From NCBI GenBank assembly GCA_017881585.1, contig JADGQS010000004.1:1-58282 (forward strand): a stretch of 58,282 nucleotides of DNA, given 5' to 3'. The position numbers were made by a program, and so were the translations under genes. Within the stretch, counting starts at the first letter, position 1; each line of letters starts with the position of its first letter. Below the pieces are notes generated by a model, which saw only the letters and a program-made list of their open reading frames with translations, was not told the DNA's origin and did no database searches. This DNA comes from Gemmatimonadaceae bacterium (GTDB taxonomy: Bacteria; Gemmatimonadota; Gemmatimonadetes; Gemmatimonadales; Gemmatimonadaceae). Below are positions 1 to 8,007 of this stretch, one piece after another.

Positions 1-681
1 CAGGATCGATTCGAGCGACCCCCACTTTTCGATGAGCGCGTGTGCCGTCTTTTCGCCGATTCCCTTCACGCCCGGAACGTTGTCCGACGTGTCGCCGAGC
101 AGGGCGAGATAGTCCACCACCCGTTCCGGCGGCACGCCGAGGCGTTCGGACGCATTGTCGAGGTCGTACCATTTTTCCGTGGTGAACCCGGGACGCCCAT
201 GATACGGATTGAGGATCCAGATGCCCTTGTCGATCAGCTGCACGAAGTCCTTGTCGCCGGAGACGATCACGGCGTTCACACCCTTCGCGGCAGCCTGCTT
301 CGCGAGCGTGCCGATGACATCGTCGGCTTCGTAGCCCTCGAGCGAGAGTACCGGGATCTTGAACGCCTCGAGGATCTGCGTGATGCGTTCGACCCCGGTG
401 TCGAAATCGGCCTGCATCGCCGGTTCTAGGCGCTCGCGCGTCGCCTTGTACGCAGGATATCGCTCGTGCCTGAAGGACAATCCGGCATCGTGCACCCAGC
501 CGAGGTATTCGGGCTTGTGCTTTTCGATGAGCCGCTTGAGGAAATCGTGCGCGCCGCGCGCGATCGAGGTGTTCTCTCCCCTGCTGTTGATGAGAGGCTG
601 GGCGCCGTACGCGAAAAAGGCGCGATAAATCAGCGCGTAGCCATCAACCAGGAAGAGCCGCGGACTCGGAGCGGGAGGCAT
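1..681 (-). CDS. polA: DNA polymerase I, N-terminal 5'-3' exonuclease part (partial)
   Basis: Only the first 227 codons are present; the gene runs off the left edge. The start is the ATG at 681 (MPPAPSPRLFLVDGYALIYR). The DGYALIYRAFFA motif holds the first metal-binding Asp. Further on are EGYEADDVIGTLA and VSGDKDFVQLID, the acidic clusters of the FEN/PIN fold, then YLALLGDTSDNVPGVKGIGEKTA, the H3TH DNA-binding motif. These are the standard 5' nuclease signatures of bacterial Pol I. The polymerase domain would lie outside the window, so a stand-alone 5'-3' exonuclease cannot be excluded. Its role would be Okazaki-fragment primer removal and repair synthesis. Confidence 0.9.
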   Translation of the reverse strand, partial: MPPAPSPRLFLVDGYALIYRAFFAYGAQPLINSRGENTSIARGAHDFLKRLIEKHKPEYLGWVHDAGLSFRHERYPAYKATRERLEPAMQADFDTGVERITQILEAFKIPVLSLEGYEADDVIGTLAKQAAAKGVNAVIVSGDKDFVQLIDKGIWILNPYHGRPGFTTEKWYDLDNASERLGVPPERVVDYLALLGDTSDNVPGVKGIGEKTAHALIEKWGSLESIL

Positions 682-767
682 GGCGGGAAGTTAATGCGCC
701 GCGGGCCCGGCCATGTGTCTCGGTCGGGCCCGTGACGATCGGCTGTCGAGTGGAGTGTGACGGGGCG

Positions 768-968
768 TCAGGCCTTCATGACGCTGTTGGCCGCGAGCCC
801 CTTTTCTCCCGTCTTTAGCTCGAACTCCACCGGTTCACCTTCCGAGAGAGTCTTGAATCCGTCCATCTGGATCACTGAAAAATGGACGAACACGTCCTCG
901 CCCTGCTCCTGTTCAATGAAACCGTACCCCTTGGTGTCATTGAACCACTTCACCTTTCCCTTCGGCAT
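768..968 (-). CDS. Cold-shock domain protein (CspA family)
   Basis: A 66-residue single OB-fold protein beginning [18 protein letters not shown]. It has the RNP1 motif (KGYGFI) and RNP2 motif (VFVHFS) that bind single-stranded RNA or DNA. An AGGAGG Shine-Dalgarno lies 6 nt before the ATG at 968 and only 3 nt before the ATG at 971, which favours the second start; the longer upstream reading frame (to 1007) is not family-like. A good promoter about 100 nt upstream predicts a leader of roughly 70 nt, as is usual for cold-shock mRNAs. Such proteins act as RNA chaperones. Confidence 0.93.
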   Translation of the reverse strand: MPKGKVKWFNDTKGYGFIEQEQGEDVFVHFSVIQMDGFKTLSEGEPVEFELKTGEKGLAANSVMKA

Positions 969-1046
969 CATTCGCCTCCTGCGGCACTCCTTCGGTGCGA
1001 CTTTCATTCGCGTCGACGCGGCGGCTAGCGTCTCGTCCGCACCTAT

Positions 1047-1076
1047 TTCTTACGATTTCCGGGCACTGGTTGTCAA
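1047..1076 (-). promoter_or_regulatory. Sigma70-type promoter of the cold-shock gene
   Basis: Read on the minus strand there is a perfect TTGACA (1076-1071), an 18-nt spacer and TAAGAA (1052-1047). The -35 box overlaps the stop codon of the upstream kinase-like gene (stop at 1073-1075). Transcription would start near 1040, giving a leader of about 70 nt before the csp start. Confidence 0.55.
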
Positions 1077-1696
1077 GCGAGAAGTTGCGCGATCGCGCCC
1101 GCGACACTTGTCACGCGGACGTTGTCGTCGATTCGCGTCGGCATCGCCTCGGCGACCGCTGCGCCGGCAGCGATCACCGCGGCTGTCGCCGGTGAGTACC
1201 CAGCCAGCATCCACACGCCGACAAAGGAGGCCGCCGCGCACGCGAGCGAGCCCATCATGGTCTTCCCGCCCTTCTCCCCGGACTTCGCCGCACCACTTGT
1301 CGACCATACCCGGCCTGCGATCGTGGCGACTGGATCACCGACGGCCGCGCACCAGAGTGCGGCGATCGCGGCGTTGCGGGACAACACCACCACAGCAACG
1401 AGACACGAAACGGCCAGCCAAGTAGCACCGGTGATCGAACGCCTCTCGTGCTGGCGTATCAGAGAGCCGAATGCGCGTTCGAACGCTGCGCCTACCGTCG
1501 CGTTCGCGCGACGCAGTGCTTCAGTCAGGATCGCGAACGCGCTGATGATGGCCAGAAACATCTCGAGCGTGTTGCGCTGCGCGCCAAGGGAATACGCAAT
1601 CGGAAACACAGCCGCCGAGAGATGCAGCGCCTTTCGAACGAATTCATGCCGCAGAGAGAGCGGCGGCGAGGTCAGCGTGTGATGCGACGGCGCCAC
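1073..1696 (-). CDS. Dolichol/phytol kinase-like (SEC59/VTE5-type) membrane protein
   Basis: 207 residues with about six hydrophobic segments. The sequence RKALHLSAAVFPIAYSL near the N-terminus and ALWCAAVGDPVATIAGR in the middle match the CTP-dependent dolichol/phytol kinase and CDP-diglyceride synthetase-like fold (GDxxAxxxGR). KTMMGSLACAAASFVG corresponds to the downstream KTxEGS-type motif. The substrate is probably a polyprenol, phytol or diacylglycerol, but it cannot be read from sequence. It overlaps the end of the preceding GWxTD gene by 25 nt, so the two are likely co-transcribed, and csp follows with its own promoter. Confidence 0.7.
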   Translation of the reverse strand: MAPSHHTLTSPPLSLRHEFVRKALHLSAAVFPIAYSLGAQRNTLEMFLAIISAFAILTEALRRANATVGAAFERAFGSLIRQHERRSITGATWLAVSCLVAVVVLSRNAAIAALWCAAVGDPVATIAGRVWSTSGAAKSGEKGGKTMMGSLACAAASFVGVWMLAGYSPATAAVIAAGAAVAEAMPTRIDDNVRVTSVAGAIAQLLA

Positions 1697-3108
1697 GCGA
1701 CCTCGAACGCGATCGCGCTGCTGTTCGTGAGACGCCAGTGTCCGAATTCCTGCTGTTCGGTGAACACGAGTTGCTGCTGGATGTTGCGATATTCCCAGAT
1801 CTGCGAGCGAAGCCTGTTCGTGGGGTCCGCAGCGGTACCCTGCTCGTAAACCTGGTCCGGCTCGCCGAGCCCGAGCAGCACCTTGCCGCGATCGGTCATC
1901 CAGCCGGGAACACCCTCTTCACGAAAGCGGGTATTCGCCTCGTTCAACCGCAGGAAATAGTCGCGCAGTGCTTCCGTGCCGCCGGTCAACGTGGCGTTCT
2001 CCTTCACGAAGTCTGCCCAGGCCGCGGGGCGGAATTCCGGCGCGGTGTCACGGAGTGCCTTGATCCTCAACGGCGCGGCAAACCACTTGAGATAGTTGAG
2101 CATCTCGTCGTACGTCGCGACCGGCAGCTCCTCGCCGAATCCGACGAACACCGGCGCCCGTGTCGTGTCGTTCATCCCCGTCTGCCAGACCGAGATCACC
2201 ACGGGGCCGATGCCGGTGCGCGCAATCGGCACGTACAGGACGCCGCTGTACAAGTTCTGGCGACGCACGAGCGAAATCGTGTCGCTGAACAGCATGCGCC
2301 CGGTTTCCGTGCGCGCCATGACGTTCAGCGGGAGCCGCGCTCCGGCCGCGACGCCGTAGCCCTCGAGATACAGGCCAATGAGGCTGTCGCGCCCAAACGT
2401 CGCGGTCGCCGCAGGATTCGTGACCACGCGAGGGAGCGAATCGAGCGAGAGCCGCTGCGACACGCGCGCAAAAGCTACCGGCGTGCTCAGCGAACCCGCG
2501 CCAAGCGTCGGCACCAGCAATGTCACGTCGTCGGAGCCGTTCTTCGAACTGCCGTCGTCACGAACGTTCACCGAGAGGTTGTAGCGGCCGGGCTTCACGG
2601 TGAGCAGTTCCTGGTAAATCACGCTCTCGTCGAGCCGGGAGACTTCCTTGAAGCTCGCAACCAGCACGCTCTCGTGCGCTTCGATCTGCTTCACCGTCTC
2701 GGCGCCGTTGCGCAGGGTGATCGAGACGGTGTAGCCCGCGCGGAAGCGATCGGTTTCGCGGCCGAACGTGAGATTGCCGTTGGCAATCGTGATCGCGACG
2801 ACGACATGGGTCGAATCCGTCGAAGCCGACGCCATGAACGCGACGTTGCCCACAAACGGCATCGGCGTACCGCGCGCCAGCAGGCCAAGTTCGCGATACA
2901 GTTTCACGCCGTCGAACTCGGGACCAGACGCGGCGATAGGCGCCGCTCCGGGCGTCCTCCCGGGCGCCCTCCCTGGCGCCCTCCCTGGCGCTCGTGCCGG
3001 CGCCGGCGCCGGCGTTGGCGCGGCCTTGCTCCCGCCGCACGCCGCCAGGAGGAAAAGGAGCACCAGTGGAGCCATCGTTCCGGATCGCAACAGCAGTCGT
3101 CGCATCAT
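1672..3108 (-). CDS. GWxTD-domain lipoprotein
   Basis: About 478 residues from the tandem ATG at 3108/3105; an in-frame GTG at 3144 would add 12 residues. A lipoprotein signal peptide ends in LLFLLAAC. Next comes a low-complexity Pro/Ala/Gly/Arg stretch encoded by short imperfect repeats, two beta-rich regions, and a C-terminal GWxTD domain with GWMTDRGKVLLGLGEPD. GWxTD proteins occur in Gemmatimonadota, Acidobacteriota and Bacteroidetes-like bacteria; their function is not established. The gene is divergent from a Ser/Thr kinase and overlaps a kinase-like membrane protein downstream. Confidence 0.82.
   Translation of the reverse strand: MMRRLLLRSGTMAPLVLLFLLAACGGSKAAPTPAPAPARAPGRAPGRAPGRTPGAAPIAASGPEFDGVKLYRELGLLARGTPMPFVGNVAFMASASTDSTHVVVAITIANGNLTFGRETDRFRAGYTVSITLRNGAETVKQIEAHESVLVASFKEVSRLDESVIYQELLTVKPGRYNLSVNVRDDGSSKNGSDDVTLLVPTLGAGSLSTPVAFARVSQRLSLDSLPRVVTNPAATATFGRDSLIGLYLEGYGVAAGARLPLNVMARTETGRMLFSDTISLVRRQNLYSGVLYVPIARTGIGPVVISVWQTGMNDTTRAPVFVGFGEELPVATYDEMLNYLKWFAAPLRIKALRDTAPEFRPAAWADFVKENATLTGGTEALRDYFLRLNEANTRFREEGVPGWMTDRGKVLLGLGEPDQVYEQGTAADPTNRLRSQIWEYRNIQQQLVFTEQQEFGHWRLTNSSAIAFEVAWRRRITR
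2950..3020 (-). repeat. Short imperfect tandem repeat coding a Pro/Ala/Gly/Arg linker
   Basis: Inside the GWxTD gene, about 12-nt units (CCTGGCGCCCTC and variants) repeat and encode APGR-type tetrapeptides directly after the lipobox. This looks like a flexible tether between the membrane anchor and the folded domain. Such repeats can change copy number by slippage. Confidence 0.6.
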
Positions 3109-3212
3109 CACACCTGTTTTTGTGAAGCAGCTTAACATGTGCACTACTCTACACTCGCACGAGCCCTTCCGTTCGCTTGCCAGTCCCGACCGCGACCGTT
3201 AGCTTCGCCCGC

Positions 3213-4136
3213 GTGGCGCGCGACCCTCTCGTCGGGACGACGCTGTCCGGTTATACCCTCCTCGATCGCGTTGGCGAGGGAGGTACCGCGACCGTCTACC
3301 GAGCTCAGCATCCCCAACACGGCGAAGTGGCCGTGAAGGTTCTGCGTGAACGCCTGCGCCAGGACAAGACGGCGGTTGCCCGATTCCTGCGCGAAGCTTC
3401 GTTCGGCACGCGAGTGCAACATCCGAACGTAGTGCGGACTATCGAAACCGGGCAGTCCCCGGACGGCGTGCACTTCCTCTCGATCGAGTGGGCGGCCGGT
3501 GAATTGCTCGAGGGCTACGCGAAGCGCAACGCGCCGCTGCCCTATGACGAGGTCGCGACGATCGTGCTGCAGATCGCGGACGCGGTAAATGCGGCCCATG
3601 CCAGCGGAATCGTCCATCGGGACCTCAAGCCAGAAAACTTGATGTACGATCCCGAGACCCGCAACGTCAAACTCCTCGACTTCGGCATCGCGACCGCAAC
3701 AGACGTGACGCCGGATGAGCGGTTGACGCGCGCGGGGTTCTTCGTCGGCAGCCTGCTATACGTTGCGCCGGAAGCACTGTCGGGCGAAGTCGTCACGCCG
3801 CTCGCCGACCAGTACAGCCTCGCGGGCATCGCGTACTTGCTGCTGACGGGAACGCTGCCGTACACGGCGAAGGCTCCACGCGAAATGTTCACGCAGCTTC
3901 TCTCGATGCCGCCGATCGCCCTGAACAAGGCGAAGCCCGGCCTCCAGTTCCCTGCGACGGTCGAGCAGGTGATCATGCGCGCGCTCTCGAAGAATCCGAA
4001 GGACCGCTATCCCGACGTGCTCGTCTTTGCGAAGGCGCTCGCCGCCGCTCTCACCGCCGGCCAGAGTGACGCGGGCGACGGCGGATTCATGTCAAAGATG
4101 AAGGGACTTTTCCGGAGCAAGGGTACGCCGAGCTAG
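3213..4136 (+). CDS. Serine/threonine protein kinase (Hanks type)
   Basis: 307 residues from the GTG at 3213; an in-frame TTG at 3177 would add 12. The GTG is preferred because a TAGCTT hexamer (3200-3205) sits 7 nt upstream, the leaderless spacing repeated elsewhere in this window. Kinase motifs are complete: GEGGTATVY (glycine loop), VAVKVL (ATP lysine), HRDLKPEN (catalytic loop), DFG and APE. The C-terminus is a short basic tail, and no transmembrane segment or sensor domain is visible, so this is a compact cytoplasmic kinase. Its stop codon shares CTAG with the convergent histidine kinase gene. Substrates are unknown. Confidence 0.9.
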   Translation: MARDPLVGTTLSGYTLLDRVGEGGTATVYRAQHPQHGEVAVKVLRERLRQDKTAVARFLREASFGTRVQHPNVVRTIETGQSPDGVHFLSIEWAAGELLEGYAKRNAPLPYDEVATIVLQIADAVNAAHASGIVHRDLKPENLMYDPETRNVKLLDFGIATATDVTPDERLTRAGFFVGSLLYVAPEALSGEVVTPLADQYSLAGIAYLLLTGTLPYTAKAPREMFTQLLSMPPIALNKAKPGLQFPATVEQVIMRALSKNPKDRYPDVLVFAKALAAALTAGQSDAGDGGFMSKMKGLFRSKGTPS

Positions 4137-5065
4137 CCGACCGAAGGTTGAGCAGGCTCCGGGCTGTCCGCAGGAAGCCAAACGGTGAAGACCGAGCCCC
4201 GTCCTTCCACGCTCTCCACCGTGATGTCACCGTCGAGCAGCCGTGCGAGACGGCGCGAGATCGCAAGGCCGAGACCGGTACCGCGCCGCATCGAATCACC
4301 GCGTGGGCCGGCATTCACCTGCTCGAATTCCTCGAAGATCCGCTCGAGATCCTTCGCGGCGATCCCTGCGCCCGTGTCCGTCACCTGCAGCGCGACCCAC
4401 GGTCCGCCGGTGGCGAGCAGGGGACGCTGGTTCGCGGACGCCGCGAACGACGTGAGATCGCCGTCAGACACGAGCGACGCGCGCACGGTGATGCTTCCCG
4501 CCGGCGTGAACTTGATGGCGTTGCCAAGCAAGTTCACCAGAATCTGGCGCAGGTGTGTCGGGTCCGTCGCGATCCGCGGAAGCGTGGCGGGCACGGTGAT
4601 CGAGAACGCGAGTTTCCTTTCGTTCACGAGCGGCTCGACTTCAGAAGCGACGTCGATCACGAACGGACGCAATTTGATGAGTTCGGTATGCACCTCGAGC
4701 CGGCCGGCGGCCATTTTCGCGAGGTCGAGCACCTGTTCGACGAGCTCGCGCAAATGGTTAGCGGACGACTCGATGCGTTCAACGGGACCGATCTGTCGCG
4801 GTGTGAGCTCGCCGTACGCACCCTCGCGCAACAAGTCCACGAAGCCTACGATCGCCGCGAGCGGCGTGCGCAATTCATGCGACACGTTCGCGAGGAACTC
4901 GCTCTTCGCGCGATTAGCGCGATAGAGCTCGGCGGATAGCTGCTCCAGTTCGGCGGAACGCTCGGCAAGACTGCGAGCCTGGCGCCGCTGTCGAGCGAGT
5001 CCTGCGAAAATCGCCGTCACGGCGACGACGGCGACAACCCAGAGTGCAACCGCCGTCACCGGCAA
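4133..5065 (-). CDS. Sensor histidine kinase, membrane-anchored, without obvious sensor domain
   Basis: 310 residues. One N-terminal transmembrane helix (about residues 5-22) leads straight into a short coiled coil, then HisKA with SHELRTPLAAIVGF (phospho-accepting His) and HATPase_c with NLLGNAIKFT (N box), DTGAGIA (G1) and GTGLGLAI (G2). No PAS or periplasmic sensing domain is present and no response regulator gene is adjacent, so it is an orphan kinase here. The start is a TTG (5065); the GTG two codons on is an alternative. It converges on the Ser/Thr kinase. Confidence 0.88.
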   Translation of the reverse strand: MPVTAVALWVVAVVAVTAIFAGLARQRRQARSLAERSAELEQLSAELYRANRAKSEFLANVSHELRTPLAAIVGFVDLLREGAYGELTPRQIGPVERIESSANHLRELVEQVLDLAKMAAGRLEVHTELIKLRPFVIDVASEVEPLVNERKLAFSITVPATLPRIATDPTHLRQILVNLLGNAIKFTPAGSITVRASLVSDGDLTSFAASANQRPLLATGGPWVALQVTDTGAGIAAKDLERIFEEFEQVNAGPRGDSMRRGTGLGLAISRRLARLLDGDITVESVEGRGSVFTVWLPADSPEPAQPSVG

Positions 5066-5130
5066 GCCACGAAGAGCAAATCATCACCGAGCATTGACGC
5101 TCGCATCACCGTTCCCTAACCTCCGCAGTC

Positions 5131-5694
5131 ATGACGCCACACGAACGATTGCTCGACATGCTCGCGACACGGTCCGCGCGCACGGGATCCTTCACGCTCG
5201 CCTCGGGCCGGCACTCCAGCCTGTACATCGACGCGCGCCTGACGACAATGAGCCCCGACGGTCTCGCGACGATCGGTCCCCTCGCGCTGGCCGCGCTTCG
5301 CGAATCCGGCTGGAACCCGGATGCCGTGGGCGGTCTTACGCTCGGCGCGGATCCGGTATCCTTCGCGATCGCACACGCCAGCGCGCTCGCCGGAACGCCG
5401 ATTCGTGCCTTCACCGTGAGGAAGGAAGCGAAGTCGCACGGAACAGGCAAGCTGATCGAGGGACCGTTTCACGCCGGTGATCGCACCGTCGTCATCGAAG
5501 ACGTGATCACGACGGGCGCGTCGGCACTGCGCGCCGTCGAAGCCGTGCGCGCGGCCGGCGGCGTGGTGCAGGGCATCCTCGCCGTGGTGGACCGCGAAGA
5601 GGGCGGGCGGGAAGCACTGAACGCAGCGGGGTTCTCTGTCATCGCGCTCGCGCGTGCGACGGACATCCTCGCGCGCATGCCGCACCAGGCGTAG
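5131..5694 (+). CDS. pyrE: Orotate phosphoribosyltransferase
   Basis: 187 residues. It catalyses orotate + PRPP to OMP in de novo pyrimidine synthesis. The PRPP-binding motif is VVIEDVITTGAS, and SGRHSSLYIDAR and FTVRKEAKSHGTG are the family N-terminal and flexible-loop motifs. Length is slightly below the usual 200-215 residues. A TAACCT hexamer (5117-5122) lies 8 nt before the ATG and there is no Shine-Dalgarno, so transcription may start close to the start codon. It stands alone rather than in a pyr operon. Confidence 0.92.
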   Translation: MTPHERLLDMLATRSARTGSFTLASGRHSSLYIDARLTTMSPDGLATIGPLALAALRESGWNPDAVGGLTLGADPVSFAIAHASALAGTPIRAFTVRKEAKSHGTGKLIEGPFHAGDRTVVIEDVITTGASALRAVEAVRAAGGVVQGILAVVDREEGGREALNAAGFSVIALARATDILARMPHQA

Positions 5695-5698
5695 CGCG

Positions 5699-6598
5699 CT
5701 ACCGCATCGAAGCCGCCACGGCGTGCGGCAACGGCACGAGGCGCATCCCGGGCCGCACGGCGAGTGGCCGGAGCTCTCGAAGCAAGCCGACGTTCGGCAG
5801 GATGAGCTCGCGGCGGAACCGCTCGAGCATGCGCTCACCGTCGTACGTGCAGCGGAATTCACCAGCCGTGATACGCAGCAGCGTACGCACGTGCCGGCCG
5901 AAGCTCTGCGGCGATGAGTAGTCGAGGTGGTTCGCCACATCTGAAATCGAGAGTCCGGGATTCTCGAAGAGCCGCGCGGCGCGAATCAGGCGCGCAAATG
6001 CGAGATATCGCTTCGGTGCCGGCACGCGCGCACGGAAGAAGCGGCTCATCAGCGTGCTCGGCAGCACGTTCAATCGCCGCGCGAGCTGCCGCACGGTGGA
6101 CACGCGAAACTCAGGCGAGAACAGCGCCTCGAAAAACCGCCAGCAGTCGTCGGGAACGCCGCGAAGATCCTCGCACAGCGCCGCCATCACGACGCGATCC
6201 ACGTCCTTCGTCGCTTCGCGCCCGAGCAGCGCCCGCAGACGGCTCCATCCTTCGGGCTCGCGCACGTCGATAAGGGTGCGGATGCCGCAGTTGCCGAGCG
6301 CGAGCACCGCCTCGGCATTTGTGTCGCCGGCACTCGAGAGCAGCGCGAGGGTTGGAATTCTCGGAAACGCGCGCACCACCGCGGCAATCTGTGACCGTTC
6401 TTCACGCACACACCGCCCCACCGATACGATGACGGCGCTTATGCGCCGCTCCTTGAGGTCGCGCAGCACCTCGCTGATGCAGTCGCGATGAATCGTTCGG
6501 TACAACCCGATCCCCGCCGCGTCCACGCGCTGGCGTTCTACCGGTTCGATCATCGTGGACACTGGAGCAATGCGCCGGGCGCTGGACGTCGTCGTCAT
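5699..6598 (-). CDS. AraC-type helix-turn-helix regulator with receiver-like N-terminus
   Basis: 299 residues. The C-terminal part (about residues 165-255) is an AraC-like double HTH: STVRQLARRLNVLPSTLMSRFF, then LSISDVANHLDYSSPQSFGRHV. The N-terminal 120 residues alternate hydrophobic strands and helices (ISAVIVSVGR, PTLALLSSA) like a response-regulator receiver, but no clear phospho-acceptor aspartate context is visible. A GAGG Shine-Dalgarno precedes the ATG at 6598. It converges on pyrE with only 4 nt between stop codons. Target genes are not evident. Confidence 0.75.
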   Translation of the reverse strand: MTTTSSARRIAPVSTMIEPVERQRVDAAGIGLYRTIHRDCISEVLRDLKERRISAVIVSVGRCVREERSQIAAVVRAFPRIPTLALLSSAGDTNAEAVLALGNCGIRTLIDVREPEGWSRLRALLGREATKDVDRVVMAALCEDLRGVPDDCWRFFEALFSPEFRVSTVRQLARRLNVLPSTLMSRFFRARVPAPKRYLAFARLIRAARLFENPGLSISDVANHLDYSSPQSFGRHVRTLLRITAGEFRCTYDGERMLERFRRELILPNVGLLRELRPLAVRPGMRLVPLPHAVAASMR

Positions 6599-6737
6599 GG
6601 TCGCCTCATAGGAGGGTGTGCCTTTGGAACCTCGGTGCGATCTTTCGCGCCGGTCGTCACGGCGTCGTCACCCTCGCCTTTCAGGCGTGAAGCGGGCTGT
6701 CACCTCCTGCGAAGCGGCTCGTTCACGAGTACTATTC

Positions 6738-7128
6738 GGGAGGGGAGTTCCCTCGGCCGGACGGTCGCGACGCAGTAGCTGGATTTCTGCTTCGAGGAAA
6801 GTCCGGGCTCCATGGACAGGCTGCCAGGTAACGCCTGGGCACCGTTAATTCGGTGACGGACAGTGCCACAGAAAACAAACCGCCCTCGCGGAAGCGTGGG
6901 TAAGGGTGAAAAGGTGGGGTAAGAGCCCACCGCGTTCGTGGCGACACGGACGGCACGGTAAACCCCAGCTGGAGCAAGGCCGAATAGGCGGCGAGAAGCA
7001 GTCCTCTTCGACAGAGACGCCGCGGGTAGGCCGCTAGAGAGTGCGGGCGACCGCATTCCGAGAGAAATGACCGTCCGAAGTTCTTACTTCGACAGAACCC
7101 GGCTTACAGGCCGAGGGAATCCCCTCCC
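6738..7128 (+). ncRNA. rnpB: RNase P RNA (bacterial type A)
   Basis: Diagnostic blocks appear in order: GAGGAAAGTCCGGGCTCC near the 5' end, ACAGAAAACAAACCGCC, GGTAAGGGTGAAAAGGTG, CAGCTGGAGCAAGGCCGAAT and, at the 3' end, CAGAACCCGGCTTACAGGCC. The ends were set by the P1 helix: 6738-6758 pairs with 7109-7128 over about 20 bp with one bulged G, unusually long. A TACTAT -10 element lies at 6730-6735. This is the catalytic RNA that matures tRNA 5' ends; its protein partner rnpA is 4 kb away. Confidence 0.95.
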
Positions 7129-7134
7129 CTCACG

Positions 7135-8007
7135 ATGCGACCGATGTTGCGAAGTTCCGCCCTCGCAGCTGCAGCGAGCTGCTCACTGCTCGCCGCATGT
7201 CATGGCGGAACCGTTCCGAACCAGGTCCTCACCAAGCCCGCGGCGGTGAGCGCCCCCACACCGATCACGCGCGCGAACGGGCCGTGGTCGTACCGGCCGT
7301 CGACGCAACGGCAGAGCTTTATCGTCGACCAGCGGGCGGTGATCGCGATTCGCCTCGACACAGCCACCCGGATTGACACCGTTTCTTCTCACGCCGAGGT
7401 GGCGTTCACCGTCGCGCCGCTGACAAGCGGCGTCACCGGCAGCGTCGGTGCGTTTCTCGTTCAAAGTGCGGGACGTGCCGCGGCGACACCCGTGGGCCTC
7501 GTGACACCCTTCCCCCTTCGCGCCGAGTACTCGGTGCGCGGGCTGCAGCTCGATTTCACCGCTCCGCGCGACGCCGTTCCCTGCGCGTCGACTGCACTGG
7601 CCGTGGCGCAATCGCTGCGGGATCTCTGGTTCAGGCCGCCCGACACCCTGCGCGTCGGAACCACATGGGAAGACTCGTCCTCGTACGTGGTGTGTCGCGA
7701 CGGCATACCGCTGCGCGCGACGATTCACCGTGCTTACCGCATCTCCGGAATTTCAGAACGGGAAGGTCGCGCGTTGCTCGCGGTTTCACGCACATCTCGC
7801 ACGGTGATCGAGGGAACCGGAGCGCAATTCAGCGAGGCTGTCGCGGTGAGCGGCACAGGAAGCGGCCAGCTCGTCTACGACCTCGACCCCACGAGCGGCG
7901 AGATCATGTCCGCGAACGGGACTGCGACGCTGGACCTTTCGCTGCGAAGCCGCGTGCGCACCCAGATCGTGCGCCAGGCCGTGGAGATTCGAATCAGCCG
8001 GAGCTAG
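7135..8007 (+). CDS. Predicted lipoprotein of unknown function
   Basis: 290 residues. The signal peptide ends in a lipobox (SLLAAC, Cys22), predicting a lipid-anchored envelope protein. The remainder is beta-rich, with no recognised catalytic motif. The general build (a centre with CRDGIPLRATIHRAYRI and a C-terminal DLDPTSGEIMSANGTATLDL) resembles small all-beta lipoproteins of unknown role. The ATG lies only 6 nt after the 3' end of RNase P RNA, so the gene either shares the rnpB transcript or has a promoter inside rnpB. Its TAG stop shares CTAG with dnaN. Confidence 0.7.
   Translation: MRPMLRSSALAAAASCSLLAACHGGTVPNQVLTKPAAVSAPTPITRANGPWSYRPSTQRQSFIVDQRAVIAIRLDTATRIDTVSSHAEVAFTVAPLTSGVTGSVGAFLVQSAGRAAATPVGLVTPFPLRAEYSVRGLQLDFTAPRDAVPCASTALAVAQSLRDLWFRPPDTLRVGTTWEDSSSYVVCRDGIPLRATIHRAYRISGISEREGRALLAVSRTSRTVIEGTGAQFSEAVAVSGTGSGQLVYDLDPTSGEIMSANGTATLDLSLRSRVRTQIVRQAVEIRISRS

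Noticed and set aside
2950-3020. Possible CRISPR or regulatory repeat array at the GC-rich repeats
   Set aside because: The units are about 12 nt without spacers and lie in frame inside the GWxTD lipoprotein gene, encoding a linker.
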